From positions 2,233,624 to 2,297,623 of the forward strand of contig NZ_VOHB01000002.1 of NCBI RefSeq assembly GCF_007859295.1: a stretch of 64,000 bases of DNA, written 5' to 3'. The stretch is from Planococcus sp. CPCC 101016. GTDB lineage: Bacteria > Bacillota > Bacilli > Bacillales_A > Planococcaceae. Under the pieces are notes generated by a model. The model worked only from the letters and a program-made list of their open reading frames with translations, was not told the DNA's origin and ran no database searches. Made by a program: the position numbers and the translations under genes. Shown here piece by piece: positions 1-8,348 of the stretch. How positions within the stretch are numbered: position 1 is the stretch's first letter; the number at the start of each line of letters is the position of its first letter.

Positions 1-950
1 ACTTCAATTTTTGGAACAATCCCATGTTCTGCACAGAAATCCAGCATCTCCTGTGTCTCACGGATTCCTCCAATCATAGATCCTGCAAACGAACGTCGGT
101 GACCGATCAGCGAAAACACATTTACTTCTAATGGTTCTGCAGGTGCTCCTACATTTACTAGCGTTCCATCCAGTGATAATCATGAGAAATACGCATCGAT
201 GTCGATTTTTGCACTTACCGTATTAAGGATTAAATCAAAAGTCCCCGCCAGTTTCTCAAACGTTTCCGGATCGCTGGTTGCATAGTAATCACTTGCACCA
301 AATTCCAATCCATCTTCTTTTTTGCTCAAGGTTTGAGAGAGCACCGTTACTTCTGCACCCATCGCAGCTGCAATTTTAACGGCTACATGCCCTAATCCGC
401 CCATGCCTACAACCGCTACTTTTTTGCCGGGTCCAGCTCCCCAATGGTTCAATGGAGAATATGTCGTAATTCCTGCACAAAGTAATGGTGCTGCGGCATC
501 AAGCTCGATGTTATCAGGGATACGGACTACGAAATCTTCTACTACCACAATGTGAGTGGAGTAGCCTCCTTGAGTAGGCTCACCGTATTTGTCTACACCA
601 GCATAGGTTGGTACATTTCCTTTAAGGCAGTATTGTTCTTCTCCTTTTTGGCAATTCGCGCATTCCCCACAGGAATCAACCATACACCCGACTCCTACGC
701 GATCGCCAACTTTGTACTTCGTGACCTCTGCTCCTACTTCCGTGACAATGCCTGCAATTTCATGTCCAGGGACAAGAGGATAGTTTACCGTACCCCATTC
801 ACCATGTGCAGTATGAATGTCCGAATGGCAGATCCCCGCAAATTTGATATCAATTAGAACATCATGCGTATCCAAATCCCGTCGTGCAATCTCTGCTTCT
901 CGAAACGATTTGTCAGGACCATCTAAAGCCCACGCTTTAACAGTTAACAT
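1..950 (-). pseudogene. Zinc-dependent alcohol dehydrogenase (AdhA/YahK type), interrupted by an in-frame TGA and cut by the window edge
   Basis: Medium-chain dehydrogenase that would oxidise alcohols or reduce aldehydes with NAD(P). Seen: catalytic zinc ligands Cys41 (GICHSD), His63 (GHE) and Cys158, structural zinc cysteines 94, 97, 100 and 108, and nucleotide-binding GMGGLG at 182-187. After 256 codons a TGA stop lies at 180-182, but the same frame continues without a gap as [16 protein letters not shown] and on to base 1, exactly the family's expected continuation. The stop sits where relatives usually have Leu, so one TTA-to-TGA change would explain it. The rest shows no decay, so the mutation is recent, a sequencing error, or read through. 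Start ATG at 950 follows an AGGAGG-like site. Divergent from a MerR regulator that probably controls it. Confidence 0.85.
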
Positions 951-1058
951 ATAAAAAACCTCCTATTTTTTTAGAGAAACGCTCAAAAAGGTAAGTCAAG
1001 AATATCGGCACACAGCTTTTCACTTAACTACCTCTTGCTTCAATTCTCTTACATATCA

Positions 1059-1089
1059 ATCCTAAGCCTTATAGTTAACTCTAGGTCAA
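1059..1089 (-). promoter_or_regulatory. MerR-type promoter/operator for the alcohol dehydrogenase
   Basis: On the minus strand a -35 TTGACC (1089-1084) is separated from a -10 TAGGAT (1064-1059) by 19 bp. That over-long spacer is the hallmark of promoters activated by DNA distortion by MerR proteins. The spacer holds a dyad centred on AGTTAACT (CCTAGAGTTAACTATAAGG). A related dyad lies by the merR start at 1187-1204. Confidence 0.75.
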
Positions 1090-1149
1090 GTACTTCACTA
1101 CAATCCTTTCTATTAATTTCAACCAGATGTTAGCTGGTTGTTTTCACCT

Positions 1150-1204
1150 TTGACTTACACGGCATCCATTGATACTATTCTTTTAAAGTTAGAGTTAACT
1201 TAAA
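1150..1204 (+). promoter_or_regulatory. merR promoter with overlapping operator
   Basis: A sigma-A promoter, TTGACT (1150-1155), 17 bp, TACTAT (1173-1178), is followed at the expected start of transcription by AAGTTAGAGTTAACTTAA, which shares the AGAGTTAACT core with the operator in the adh promoter. A normal 17-bp spacer plus an operator at +1 suggests that the regulator represses its own synthesis. Confidence 0.6.
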
Positions 1205-1234
1205 CTATAGATTTTAAAAAGAGGAGATTTATAA

Positions 1235-1651
1235 ATGAAGACATTTTCAATCGGCGAAGTTGCAAAAGAATTGAATCTGACTGCCTATACCCTACGTTAC
1301 TACGATAAGGAGGGCCTAATGCCTTTTATAGAAAGAACAGCCAGTGGAACACGCCTATTTAAAGAATCCGATATAAGTGCATTGAAAATAATCGAATGCC
1401 TAAAATCCAGCGGAATGCCTATTAAGGAAATTAAAAATTTCATTGATTGGTGCTCGGAAGGGGATTCTACTCTCCAGCAAAGGTATGACATGTTTATGGA
1501 ACGAAAAGCTATCGTTAAAGCCCAGATGGCGGAACTGAAAAAGACAATGGAAATCATCGAACACAAATGCTTCTATTACAAGAGTGCACTGGATGCGGGT
1601 ACGGAAGATGTTCATAAAGATGCAAAAATAGAAATACCTATGCCTAATTAG
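1235..1651 (+). CDS. MerR-family regulator, AdhR/NmlR-like
   Basis: 138-residue transcription factor. The N-terminal winged helix-turn-helix (residues 3-70) includes LTAYTLRYYDKEGLMP, typical of MerR proteins, followed by a long dimerisation helix (about 80-115). Cys55 in IIECLKSSGM aligns with the reactive Cys52 of B. subtilis AdhR, which senses aldehydes; further cysteines are at 73 and 111. It has a GAGGAG site (1221-1226) and ATG at 1235. Divergent from the zinc alcohol dehydrogenase, whose promoter has the 19-bp spacer such regulators need. The inferred role is aldehyde-responsive activation of that gene. Confidence 0.85.
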   Translation: MKTFSIGEVAKELNLTAYTLRYYDKEGLMPFIERTASGTRLFKESDISALKIIECLKSSGMPIKEIKNFIDWCSEGDSTLQQRYDMFMERKAIVKAQMAELKKTMEIIEHKCFYYKSALDAGTEDVHKDAKIEIPMPN

Positions 1652-1748
1652 CAGAACTCCCTTTATTTAATAAAGACTTCCAACGATTTAAAGAAATTCT
1701 ATTAGATAAGGCTGAAGATTTGTCGAAGAAAATCTATGGTTCTCACTT

Positions 1749-1797
1749 AAAAGCCGGCGCTGTTTGATTCGTTATGAATCAAACAGCGCCGGCTTTT
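1749..1797. terminator. Bidirectional terminator, 22-bp perfect stem
   Basis: A perfect 22-bp inverted repeat (1749-1770 and 1776-1797) with a 5-nt loop, AAAA at one end and TTTT at the other. It lies between convergent merR and the acetyltransferase gene, so it can end transcription from both sides. Confidence 0.9.
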
Positions 1798-1805
1798 GTG
1801 TAATC

Positions 1806-2450
1806 CTAGTGATCCGTTTTCTCTGATTTTGTTAAATGAGATTGTAGCACCTCTTGACGAGAATTTACTGGTTCATACCAATCTGATTTAGCCAATATAT
1901 AATGGTTATAGATTTCCTTATCAATGGTTTGCTGGCCTTGCGGGGCAAATCCGCATTTTACTATAACTTTATTTGAAGAAATATTGTTAGATAAAGCAAC
2001 AGCATTCAGAAACTTTAAATCTGTATGGGTAAACAAATAATTGATTAGCCCTTTAGAAGCTTTGGTAGCATATCCTTTCTTTTGAAATTCTTTTGAAATG
2101 GCATACATAATTTCTCTGTTCGGCAGAGGCAGTTCATCTTTGATCCCTGTACAGCACCATCCAATAAGTTTATTTGTTTTCTTGAGAAATACACCTAATT
2201 TTAAAAGTTGAGCATCTATATGGGAAGTCGTTGCTACAGCTTTGAGAAATGCTTTATTTGCTGGTATTTCATAATTAATCATCCAATTTATCCTTTGTTC
2301 TTTTGTAGATTTCCAATCTGGCAGAAAATCAAATATTTCAGGCGTATTGGAAATTCGATAAATACTATCTACATCTTCAACAGAAAATTCTTGAAGATAA
2401 ATATCCTCGCAATCTATTCTAAATAATCTCTCTGATTTCGTTTGTCCCAT
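1806..2450 (-). CDS. GNAT-family N-acetyltransferase
   Basis: 214-residue acetyl-CoA-dependent acetyltransferase of the RimJ/RimL-like GNAT type. Seen: an N-terminal strand-helix segment (IYLQEFSVEDVDSIYRI), the central LIGWCCTGIKDELPLPNREIMYAISKEFQKKGYATKASKGLINYLF region typical of motif A, and the ALSNNISSNKVIVKCGFAPQG segment of motif B. Substrate unknown. Seven bases downstream of the histidine phosphatase gene, so the two form an operon. The tail (about 190-214) is charged and not part of the core fold. Confidence 0.8.
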   Translation of the reverse strand: MGQTKSERLFRIDCEDIYLQEFSVEDVDSIYRISNTPEIFDFLPDWKSTKEQRINWMINYEIPANKAFLKAVATTSHIDAQLLKLGVFLKKTNKLIGWCCTGIKDELPLPNREIMYAISKEFQKKGYATKASKGLINYLFTHTDLKFLNAVALSNNISSNKVIVKCGFAPQGQQTIDKEIYNHYILAKSDWYEPVNSRQEVLQSHLTKSEKTDH

Positions 2451-2457
2451 AGTTTTG

Positions 2458-3057
2458 TCAACTCTCCTTAATATTTCCGCTCCGCAATCTTTGAACAGTT
2501 ACTAATTCCTGCTCATTGAATTCCATTTTATAAATATCTGGTTTTGTTAAGTTTTGCAAGAAGTCCAAATTGTACTTGTCGTCATAAAAGTTCATCATCA
2601 AAGTCATAACAACGCCATGAGTACCTATTACAATTTTTTTCTTTTGATAACTTGCTAATAGGTCTTTTAAGACTTTCACTGCTCTCTTTTGACAATCAGC
2701 ATTTGATTCTCCTCCATTTAAAGCATAGTTGGGAACTGAAAATGATTTTTCTAATAGCGGAAGCAGTTCCGTCTCAGATATCCGCTCGTCTTCTGATGAG
2801 AATACTCTTTCTTTCAAACCTTCAAATACTAAAACTTCTTTGCCTATTTGTTGAGCTGTTCTTTCAACCGTTAAGATGGAACGTATATATGGACTTGAAA
2901 TGACCACATTAATTTCTTCATCATTTAATGTAGCCGTTAACTGTTGAGCATCTATTCGACCTTTTTCGGTTAATCCTCTAGTTCTTTCATTTCCTTCCTT
3001 TGGCGACTCTCCATGTCTTACCATGTACACAAACGTATTCAAAATAAAACTCCCCAT
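2458..3057 (-). CDS. Histidine phosphatase family protein (phosphoglycerate-mutase fold)
   Basis: 199 residues. The catalytic signature VRHGES is near residue 13-18, with a later His in IGTHG around residue 147, as in the histidine phosphatase superfamily. The chain matches small phosphatases with unclear substrates rather than a glycolytic mutase (which is longer). Start ATG at 3057; the first ten residues are extra relative to the usual start just before the first strand. First gene of a two-gene unit with the acetyltransferase. Confidence 0.8.
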   Translation of the reverse strand: MGSFILNTFVYMVRHGESPKEGNERTRGLTEKGRIDAQQLTATLNDEEINVVISSPYIRSILTVERTAQQIGKEVLVFEGLKERVFSSEDERISETELLPLLEKSFSVPNYALNGGESNADCQKRAVKVLKDLLASYQKKKIVIGTHGVVMTLMMNFYDDKYNLDFLQNLTKPDIYKMEFNEQELVTVQRLRSGNIKES

Positions 3058-3305
3058 TCTTTTACTCTATATCTAATGACGATCTATCTTCATCAGTTTT
3101 TTATACGTAAGATTATCATGGCTATACAAATCCCACTCACACTCAATAACCCGGGCATACAGCTTTATTAATTTCATTTTACTAATAATGCCATATTAAA
3201 ATCGTTAAACGTTCACCGTTTGGCACATACATTATCAAACTCTTTACTTGAACAGCGCCGAGTTCAGTACCTACTAACAATTACACTATTAACAAACTTT
3301 GAACT

Positions 3306-3340
3306 AAAAAAAAAGAAGAAGCCGTGGCTTCTTCTTTTTA
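3306..3340 (-). terminator. Terminator of the trmK-yqfO operon
   Basis: Inverted repeat of about 14 bp (3310-3323 and 3326-3339) with a T-run on the minus strand. It overlaps the yqfO stop codon. The 245 bases to its left (3058-3305) are AT-rich and show no gene or motif that I recognise. Confidence 0.85.
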
Positions 3341-4450
3341 AATGAACCGGAAAGGTTCCGTATTTGTCTGAGACGGCAAAAATTCACATTGCCAGGTTGG
3401 CTGTTGCTTGGACATATGATCTACCACACCTTGAATTATCACTTTTTCCACATGATGTCCGGGATCGATGACGTTCAGGCCCATTGCCTGTGCATCTTGT
3501 GCAACGTGGAAATACAAGTCGCCTGTGACATAAACATCCGCTCCAGCGCGCTTTGCCTGGTGGATGTACTTATTGCCATCACCACCAAGCACTGCCACTT
3601 TCTTAATGGTGGCCTCCATATCCCCAACAATTCGAAGAGCTGGAACATCCAATTGCTGTTTTGTCCACTCGGCAAATTCATGAAGCGTCATCGGATTTTC
3701 CAATGTTCCAACACGGCCTAGCCCCATTGCAATTTCTTTGTTTTCCAAAGTGAATACATCATAAGCCACTTCTTCGTATGGATGAGCGGAAATCATCGCT
3801 TTGATGACGCGATCTTTTTCGTTTTTGCGAACGACCACTTCCACTTTTGATTCGGCGGTCATTTCCATTTTACCGGCTTCTCCGATATATGGATCCGCTT
3901 CAGCTGTCGGACGGAAACGGCCAGTACCGGACAAGGTATAGCTGCAATATTCGTAATCGCCAATTGCTCCTGCGCCTGCCTTGCCAAGTGCTTCACGAAT
4001 TGCCTCTTCATGGCTTTCAGGAACAAACACGGCGATTTTCACCAATTCCGCTTCATAAGTAGGAACCAGCACCTTGGTGTTTTTTAGTCCCAAAGCATCC
4101 GCCAGTAAATCATTGACTCCACCAGTCGCGACGTCCAGGTTGGTATGGGCAGCGTAAACGGCGATATCGGATTTAATGAGTTTCTCCATTAGGCTTCCTT
4201 GAGGAAAATCCGTCTGCAGGTTTTTCAACGGACGGAAAATTGGCGGATGATGCGCAATGATCAATCCGGCGCCTTTGGCAATCGCTTCATCAACGACTTT
4301 TTCATCGACATCCAGGGTCACTAAGACACGTTCGATTTTTTTATTTAAAGTTCCTACATGCAAACCGATCGGATCGCCTTCCATCGCTAAATACTTGGGC
4401 GACCATTTCTCGAATTCCTCGATGATCTGCTGGCCGTTAGGAATTTTCAT
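3338..4450 (-). CDS. yqfO: Nif3-like dinuclear metal centre protein YqfO
   Basis: 370-residue member of the Nif3/NGG1p-interacting factor family (DUF34). Metal-binding motifs are seen at both ends: AHHPPIFRPLK (about 65-75) and AAHTNLDVATGGVN (about 99-112), and C-terminal GDLYFHVAQDA and DPGHHVEKV. The central 130-200 insertion (YQFO domain) is present, as in the Bacillus form. The biochemical function is not settled; related members are described as GTP cyclohydrolase-like or metal-handling. It overlaps trmK by 14 bases, the arrangement seen in B. subtilis, so the two are co-transcribed. Confidence 0.92.
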   Translation of the reverse strand: MKIPNGQQIIEEFEKWSPKYLAMEGDPIGLHVGTLNKKIERVLVTLDVDEKVVDEAIAKGAGLIIAHHPPIFRPLKNLQTDFPQGSLMEKLIKSDIAVYAAHTNLDVATGGVNDLLADALGLKNTKVLVPTYEAELVKIAVFVPESHEEAIREALGKAGAGAIGDYEYCSYTLSGTGRFRPTAEADPYIGEAGKMEMTAESKVEVVVRKNEKDRVIKAMISAHPYEEVAYDVFTLENKEIAMGLGRVGTLENPMTLHEFAEWTKQQLDVPALRIVGDMEATIKKVAVLGGDGNKYIHQAKRAGADVYVTGDLYFHVAQDAQAMGLNVIDPGHHVEKVIIQGVVDHMSKQQPTWQCEFLPSQTNTEPFRFI

Positions 4451-5150
4451 GGTGCAGCACCTCTTCTACCAATTGTATTTTTTCAATCAATTCCTGTTTT
4501 TTTTCAATGATTTCGATGGTTTGGGCCGTTGATTCCATTGAAGCCACAATTTTTTTCCATTGGTCGCTTTCACGCTTCCACTTCTCATGGAAAATTGCTG
4601 TTTGGTTTTTCAGCAGTTCAGGACCCATCAGCAATTGCTGTGGAGACCAGGTAACAGGTGATTGCGTTCTTTCAAGCACCAGAATTTCGTAAATCTTATC
4701 ATTTTCTTTTAATATCTCCTCAGCGACGATGTCCCAGCTGTTAGCTACTGCCCAATCTCGGATGGACTTGGCATGGACATTCGGCTGAAGGATCAATCTT
4801 TCGACTCCATCCAATCGTCCCTTGCCCTGTTCCAAAATCGAACAGATTAATGGACCTCCCATACCTGCAATCGCAACAGCCGTGATCCCGTCTTCGGGGA
4901 AAATAGCATCAAGTCCGCTCGCTAGCCGTACATCGATCTGAGCGGTCAACCCTTCCTGCCGGACTTGTTTTTTTGCTGATTCAAAAGGCCCTTTGACTAC
5001 TTCCCCTGCGATGGCTTTGCTTACTACTCCGTTCAATACCAAGTAACAAGGCAAATAGGCGTGGTCGCTTCCGATATCTGCTATTACCGCATGTTTGGGT
5101 ACATGATGGGCAACTCTCGTCAGCCGATGTGATAATTGTTGAGCATTCAT
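4437..5150 (-). CDS. trmK: tRNA (adenine22-N1)-methyltransferase TrmK
   Basis: 237-residue SAM-dependent enzyme that makes m1A22 in tRNAs. The Rossmann-type SAM site ADIGSDHAYLPCYLV is near residue 24-38 and the IAGMGGPLI motif near 96-104. The C-terminal part (about 175-237) is a long coiled-coil-forming helix pair, typical of TrmK. It lies between cccA and yqfO, as in B. subtilis. Confidence 0.92.
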   Translation of the reverse strand: MNAQQLSHRLTRVAHHVPKHAVIADIGSDHAYLPCYLVLNGVVSKAIAGEVVKGPFESAKKQVRQEGLTAQIDVRLASGLDAIFPEDGITAVAIAGMGGPLICSILEQGKGRLDGVERLILQPNVHAKSIRDWAVANSWDIVAEEILKENDKIYEILVLERTQSPVTWSPQQLLMGPELLKNQTAIFHEKWKRESDQWKKIVASMESTAQTIEIIEKKQELIEKIQLVEEVLHHENS

Positions 5151-5172
5151 TCAGATCCTCCTATTTTGACAG

Positions 5173-5207
5173 AAAAACCCTTAGCTCAAGAAGAACTAAG
5201 GGTTTTT
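5173..5207 (-). terminator. Terminator after cccA
   Basis: Stem AAAAACCCTTAG (5173-5184) pairs with CTAAGGGTTTTT (5196-5207) around an 11-nt loop. It lies just past the cccA stop and before trmK, so cccA can be transcribed separately from trmK-yqfO. Confidence 0.85.
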
Positions 5208-5212
5208 AGATG

Positions 5213-5605
5213 CTATTCGAGTGATAATACCCACTCAGCCATTGCTGCTACGTTCTCTTCTGGAACAAGCCCGCCTGGCATAGTGCCTTTACCGTTGATC
5301 AAAATATCTTCGATGTCTTCTTGTGGAAGTTCAGTAGCTACCAATGATGGACCTACTCCGCCTTCATAGCTTGAACCGTGACAAGAAATACAGTTGGCTT
5401 GCGCGTGTGATTCAGGATCAAAATCTCCTGCAGCCGCATCTCCGCCTTCTTCACCTTCAGCAGCTTCTCCGCCGCCTTCTTCTTCTGCTGCATGTTCTTC
5501 TGTGATTTCAGCTTGATCGCCAACTCCTTGTACTGATAAGAAGAAAATTAGACCAATACCGAAAGCCATGATTAAGATATAAGGCACAATTGCATTTTTT
5601 TGCAT
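5213..5605 (-). CDS. cccA: Membrane-anchored cytochrome c550
   Basis: 130 residues. An N-terminal membrane anchor (about residues 8-26, YILIMAFGIGLIFFLSVQG) is followed by an acidic, Glu/Gly/Ala-rich linker (about 33-67) and a C-terminal class I cytochrome c domain. The heme site is CISCHG (about 78-83) and the axial Met lies in GTMPGG (about 111-116). It is an extracytoplasmic electron carrier of the respiratory chain. It lies in the same position relative to trmK as B. subtilis cccA, but an acyl-CoA dehydrogenase separates it from sigA here. Confidence 0.9.
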   Translation of the reverse strand: MQKNAIVPYILIMAFGIGLIFFLSVQGVGDQAEITEEHAAEEEGGGEAAEGEEGGDAAAGDFDPESHAQANCISCHGSSYEGGVGPSLVATELPQEDIEDILINGKGTMPGGLVPEENVAAMAEWVLSLE

Positions 5606-5832
5606 CCGTTACCCCTCCCTCTACTAAGTTCTGCTTAATGATATTATTCGTATCATTCATTATTGTACTGTATTATCTACCAAACGAAAAGTCTTAACAG
5701 ATAACTTTTCCTTGTTTGTGACAAAAACGGTAATTTAATTTCTTTTGACGAAGACCAATAAAATATCCTCTATATATTTTTTTGATAAAACTTATTAGTA
5801 GTTTTTAAAAACGAGTCCATATCCCACATGAA

Positions 5833-5855
5833 AAGCCCTGCCTACAGCAGGGCTT
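5833..5855 (-). terminator. Terminator after the acyl-CoA dehydrogenase
   Basis: AAGCCCTGC (5833-5841) pairs with GCAGGGCTT (5847-5855) around a 5-nt loop, followed on the minus strand by TTTTCATG. The remaining 5606-5832 is AT-rich and carries the upstream region of cccA; no other gene is seen. Confidence 0.8.
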
Positions 5856-5867
5856 CAGACATTTTTC

Positions 5868-7007
5868 TTAACAGCCGATTTGGCGTGCAATGACCATGCG
5901 CTGGATTTCAGATGTACCTTCACCGATTTCCAATAATTTAGCGTCACGCATATAACGCTCTACTTCGTATTCTTTCATGTAGCCGTAGCCGCCGTGGATC
6001 TGAATGGCTTCGTCAGCCACTTCCATGGAAATTTCTGAAGCGTACAACTTCGCCATCGACGCTTCTTTTGTGAACGGACGGCCTTGATCTTTTAGCCAAG
6101 CGGCTTTATAAGTCATATTACGGGCCAATTCGATTTTCATCGCCATATCCGCCAGCTTAAACTGAGTGATTTGGAATTCAGATAAAGGCTTACCGAACTG
6201 TTTCCGTTCTTTGGAATAAGCAAGAGCTTTATTAAATGCTGCTTGTGCGATGCCTACAGCCATTGCCGCAATACCAATACGTCCGCCATCCAAGGTTACG
6301 AGGAACTGCTTAAAGCCATCTCCACGCTTGCCTAACAAGTTTTCTTTCGGTACACGGACATTATCCAGCACCAATTCAGTGGTGTTGGAAGAATGCAGCC
6401 CCATTTTTTCGTAATTGTCGATAATGGTGAAGCCTTCCGCGTCTGTTGGTACGATGATGGCACTGATTTCCTTCTTGCCTTCATTCATTCCAGTAATCGC
6501 GGTAATGGCTAAATGTTTGGCATAGCTGGCATTCGTGATATAGACTTTCGAGCCATTGATGACCCATTCATCGCCGTCTTCCACTGCACGCGTTTCAGTT
6601 CCGCCAGCATCCGAACCGGCATTCGGTTCTGTCAATCCGAAAGCACCGAACGATTCGCCGGTACAGATAGGAGCCAGGTATTTTTCTTTCTGTTCTTCGG
6701 TCCCAAATAAATTCAGCGGCGCCCCGCCAAGCGAAATATGTGCAGAATAGGTGATTCCTGTTGATGCGCAGGCACGGCTTAATTCTTCTGTTACAATAGC
6801 AAAACTGGTGGTATCCGCTCCAGCTCCGCCGTATTTTTCATCAAACGGCAAGCCCATCATCCCCATGTCGGACAGCTGTTTGAAGATTTCAGTCGGAAAT
6901 GCCTTGGAACGGTCGCGGTCTATGGCACCTGGTGCCACCACCTTATCGGCAAATTCCTTGATGGTCTTTTTGATCATCTGTTGTTCTTGTGTCAAATCGA
7001 AATCCAT
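5868..7007 (-). CDS. Acyl-CoA dehydrogenase (MmgC-like short/branched-chain type)
   Basis: 379-residue FAD flavoprotein catalysing alpha,beta-dehydrogenation of acyl-CoA, probably short or branched chain. The family signatures are present: FGLTEPNAGSDAGGTETRA (about 122-140) and the C-terminal QIHGGYGYMKEYEVERYMRDAK. The catalytic Glu is expected in LEIGEGTSEIQRM (about 355-367), as in the MCAD/SCAD group. Length is normal. It is not part of an obvious degradation operon; it stands alone with its own promoter, cre-like site and terminator. Its position between sigA and cccA differs from B. subtilis. Confidence 0.92.
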   Translation of the reverse strand: MDFDLTQEQQMIKKTIKEFADKVVAPGAIDRDRSKAFPTEIFKQLSDMGMMGLPFDEKYGGAGADTTSFAIVTEELSRACASTGITYSAHISLGGAPLNLFGTEEQKEKYLAPICTGESFGAFGLTEPNAGSDAGGTETRAVEDGDEWVINGSKVYITNASYAKHLAITAITGMNEGKKEISAIIVPTDAEGFTIIDNYEKMGLHSSNTTELVLDNVRVPKENLLGKRGDGFKQFLVTLDGGRIGIAAMAVGIAQAAFNKALAYSKERKQFGKPLSEFQITQFKLADMAMKIELARNMTYKAAWLKDQGRPFTKEASMAKLYASEISMEVADEAIQIHGGYGYMKEYEVERYMRDAKLLEIGEGTSEIQRMVIARQIGC

Positions 7008-7028
7008 TTGTGTACATCCCCTTTGTCG

Positions 7029-7078
7029 TGAATACGCTTACATCTATCATTATATAGGGAAAATTAAGGCAAACTCAA
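7029..7078 (-). promoter_or_regulatory. Acyl-CoA dehydrogenase promoter with a cre-like CcpA site
   Basis: Minus strand: -35 TTGAGT (7078-7073), 18 bp, -10 TATAAT (7054-7049). Just downstream, covering the start of transcription, lies TGTAAGCGTATTCA (7042-7029), which matches the cre consensus TGWNANCGNTNWCA with one mismatch. This position suggests catabolite repression, as known for fatty-acid degradation genes in Bacillus. Confidence 0.65.
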
Positions 7079-7118
7079 GCGTTAACTGGAATTCTGTTTA
7101 ACTATTGTACAAAAAATG

Positions 7119-7149
7119 AGCCGCATCCCTTAATATCCGGATGCGGCTC
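7119..7149 (-). terminator. Terminator after sigA
   Basis: GAGCCGCATCC (7119-7129) pairs with GGATGCGGCTC (7139-7149), followed on the minus strand by a T-run. It ends the dnaG-sigA unit. Confidence 0.88.
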
Positions 7150-7160
7150 GAGCTTTTTTT

Positions 7161-8315
7161 CTATTCAAGAAAATCTTTCAGGCGTTTGCTGCGTGACGGA
7201 TGACGCAGTTTGCGCAATGCTTTTGCTTCGATTTGGCGAATCCGCTCACGCGTCACACCAAATACTTTGCCCACTTCTTCCAATGTGCGCGTACGGCCAT
7301 CGTCTAAGCCGAAACGAAGACGCAAAACGTTTTCTTCACGGTCAGTCAATGTATCCAGAACGTCTTCCAATTGCTCTTTCAACAACTCATATGCAGCGTG
7401 GTCAGAAGGCGACTGTGCATCTGAATCCTCGATAAAATCGCCTAAATGCGAATCATCTTCTTCACCGATCGGCGTTTCCAATGAAACCGGTTCTTGAGCA
7501 ATTTTAAGAATTTCACGGACTTTTTCAGGCAGAAGATCCATTTCTTCACCGATTTCTTCCGGAGAAGGTTCACGGCCAAGATCCTGAAGCAACTGGCGTT
7601 GCACGCGAATCAGTTTATTAATGGTTTCAACCATATGGACAGGAATACGGATTGTCCGTGCCTGGTCAGCAATAGCGCGTGTAATAGCCTGGCGAATCCA
7701 CCACGTTGCATACGTACTGAACTTGAAACCTTTTGAGTAATCGAACTTCTCGACGGCTTTGATCAAGCCCATATTCCCTTCCTGAATCAAATCCAGGAAC
7801 AGCATGCCGCGGCCGACATACCGTTTAGCGATACTGACAACTAAACGCAAATTGGCTTCAGCAAGACGTTTTTTCGCTTCTTCGTCGCCTTGTTCGATTA
7901 ACTTTGCCAAACGGACCTCTTCTTCCGCTTTCAGCAAGTCTACACGGCCAATTTCTTTCAAATACATGCGGACAGGGTCATTGATTTTGACTCCTGGCGG
8001 AACGCTCAAATCATTCAAATCAAATTTATCTTCGGTCGGTTTCATTAAACGGTCCAAATGTTCTTCATCATCGGATTTTCGTTCCAATTCGATGCCATGG
8101 CCCTCTAATTGATCGATAAACTCTTCTACTGCGTCGGATTCCATTTCGAAAATCGCCAATTTATCGGCAATTTGTTCGTAATTAAGCTCTCCGGTTTTTT
8201 TACCTGTTTCAATCAGCTGTTTTTTCGCTTCTTCCACAGTTGCTTCCGGACCTTCAGTAGTCAATGGTACATTGCTTGCTTCAACTTCAGTTTGGCGTTC
8301 AGATTTCTCAGCCAT
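7161..8315 (-). CDS. sigA: RNA polymerase primary sigma factor SigA
   Basis: 384-residue housekeeping sigma factor. Region 1.1 occupies the first 90 residues. Region 2 is seen as the core-binding [60 protein letters not shown] block. Region 3 and then region 4 follow, with the -35-reading helix in [20 protein letters not shown] at the C terminus. The sequences TTGACN and TATAAT found before several genes in this window agree with its specificity. It follows dnaG by 33 bases, the classic macromolecular-synthesis arrangement. Confidence 0.97.
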   Translation of the reverse strand: MAEKSERQTEVEASNVPLTTEGPEATVEEAKKQLIETGKKTGELNYEQIADKLAIFEMESDAVEEFIDQLEGHGIELERKSDDEEHLDRLMKPTEDKFDLNDLSVPPGVKINDPVRMYLKEIGRVDLLKAEEEVRLAKLIEQGDEEAKKRLAEANLRLVVSIAKRYVGRGMLFLDLIQEGNMGLIKAVEKFDYSKGFKFSTYATWWIRQAITRAIADQARTIRIPVHMVETINKLIRVQRQLLQDLGREPSPEEIGEEMDLLPEKVREILKIAQEPVSLETPIGEEDDSHLGDFIEDSDAQSPSDHAAYELLKEQLEDVLDTLTDREENVLRLRFGLDDGRTRTLEEVGKVFGVTRERIRQIEAKALRKLRHPSRSKRLKDFLE

Positions 8316-8348
8316 GTGACTTCCTCCTTTAAAAAAACCGGAATTAAC

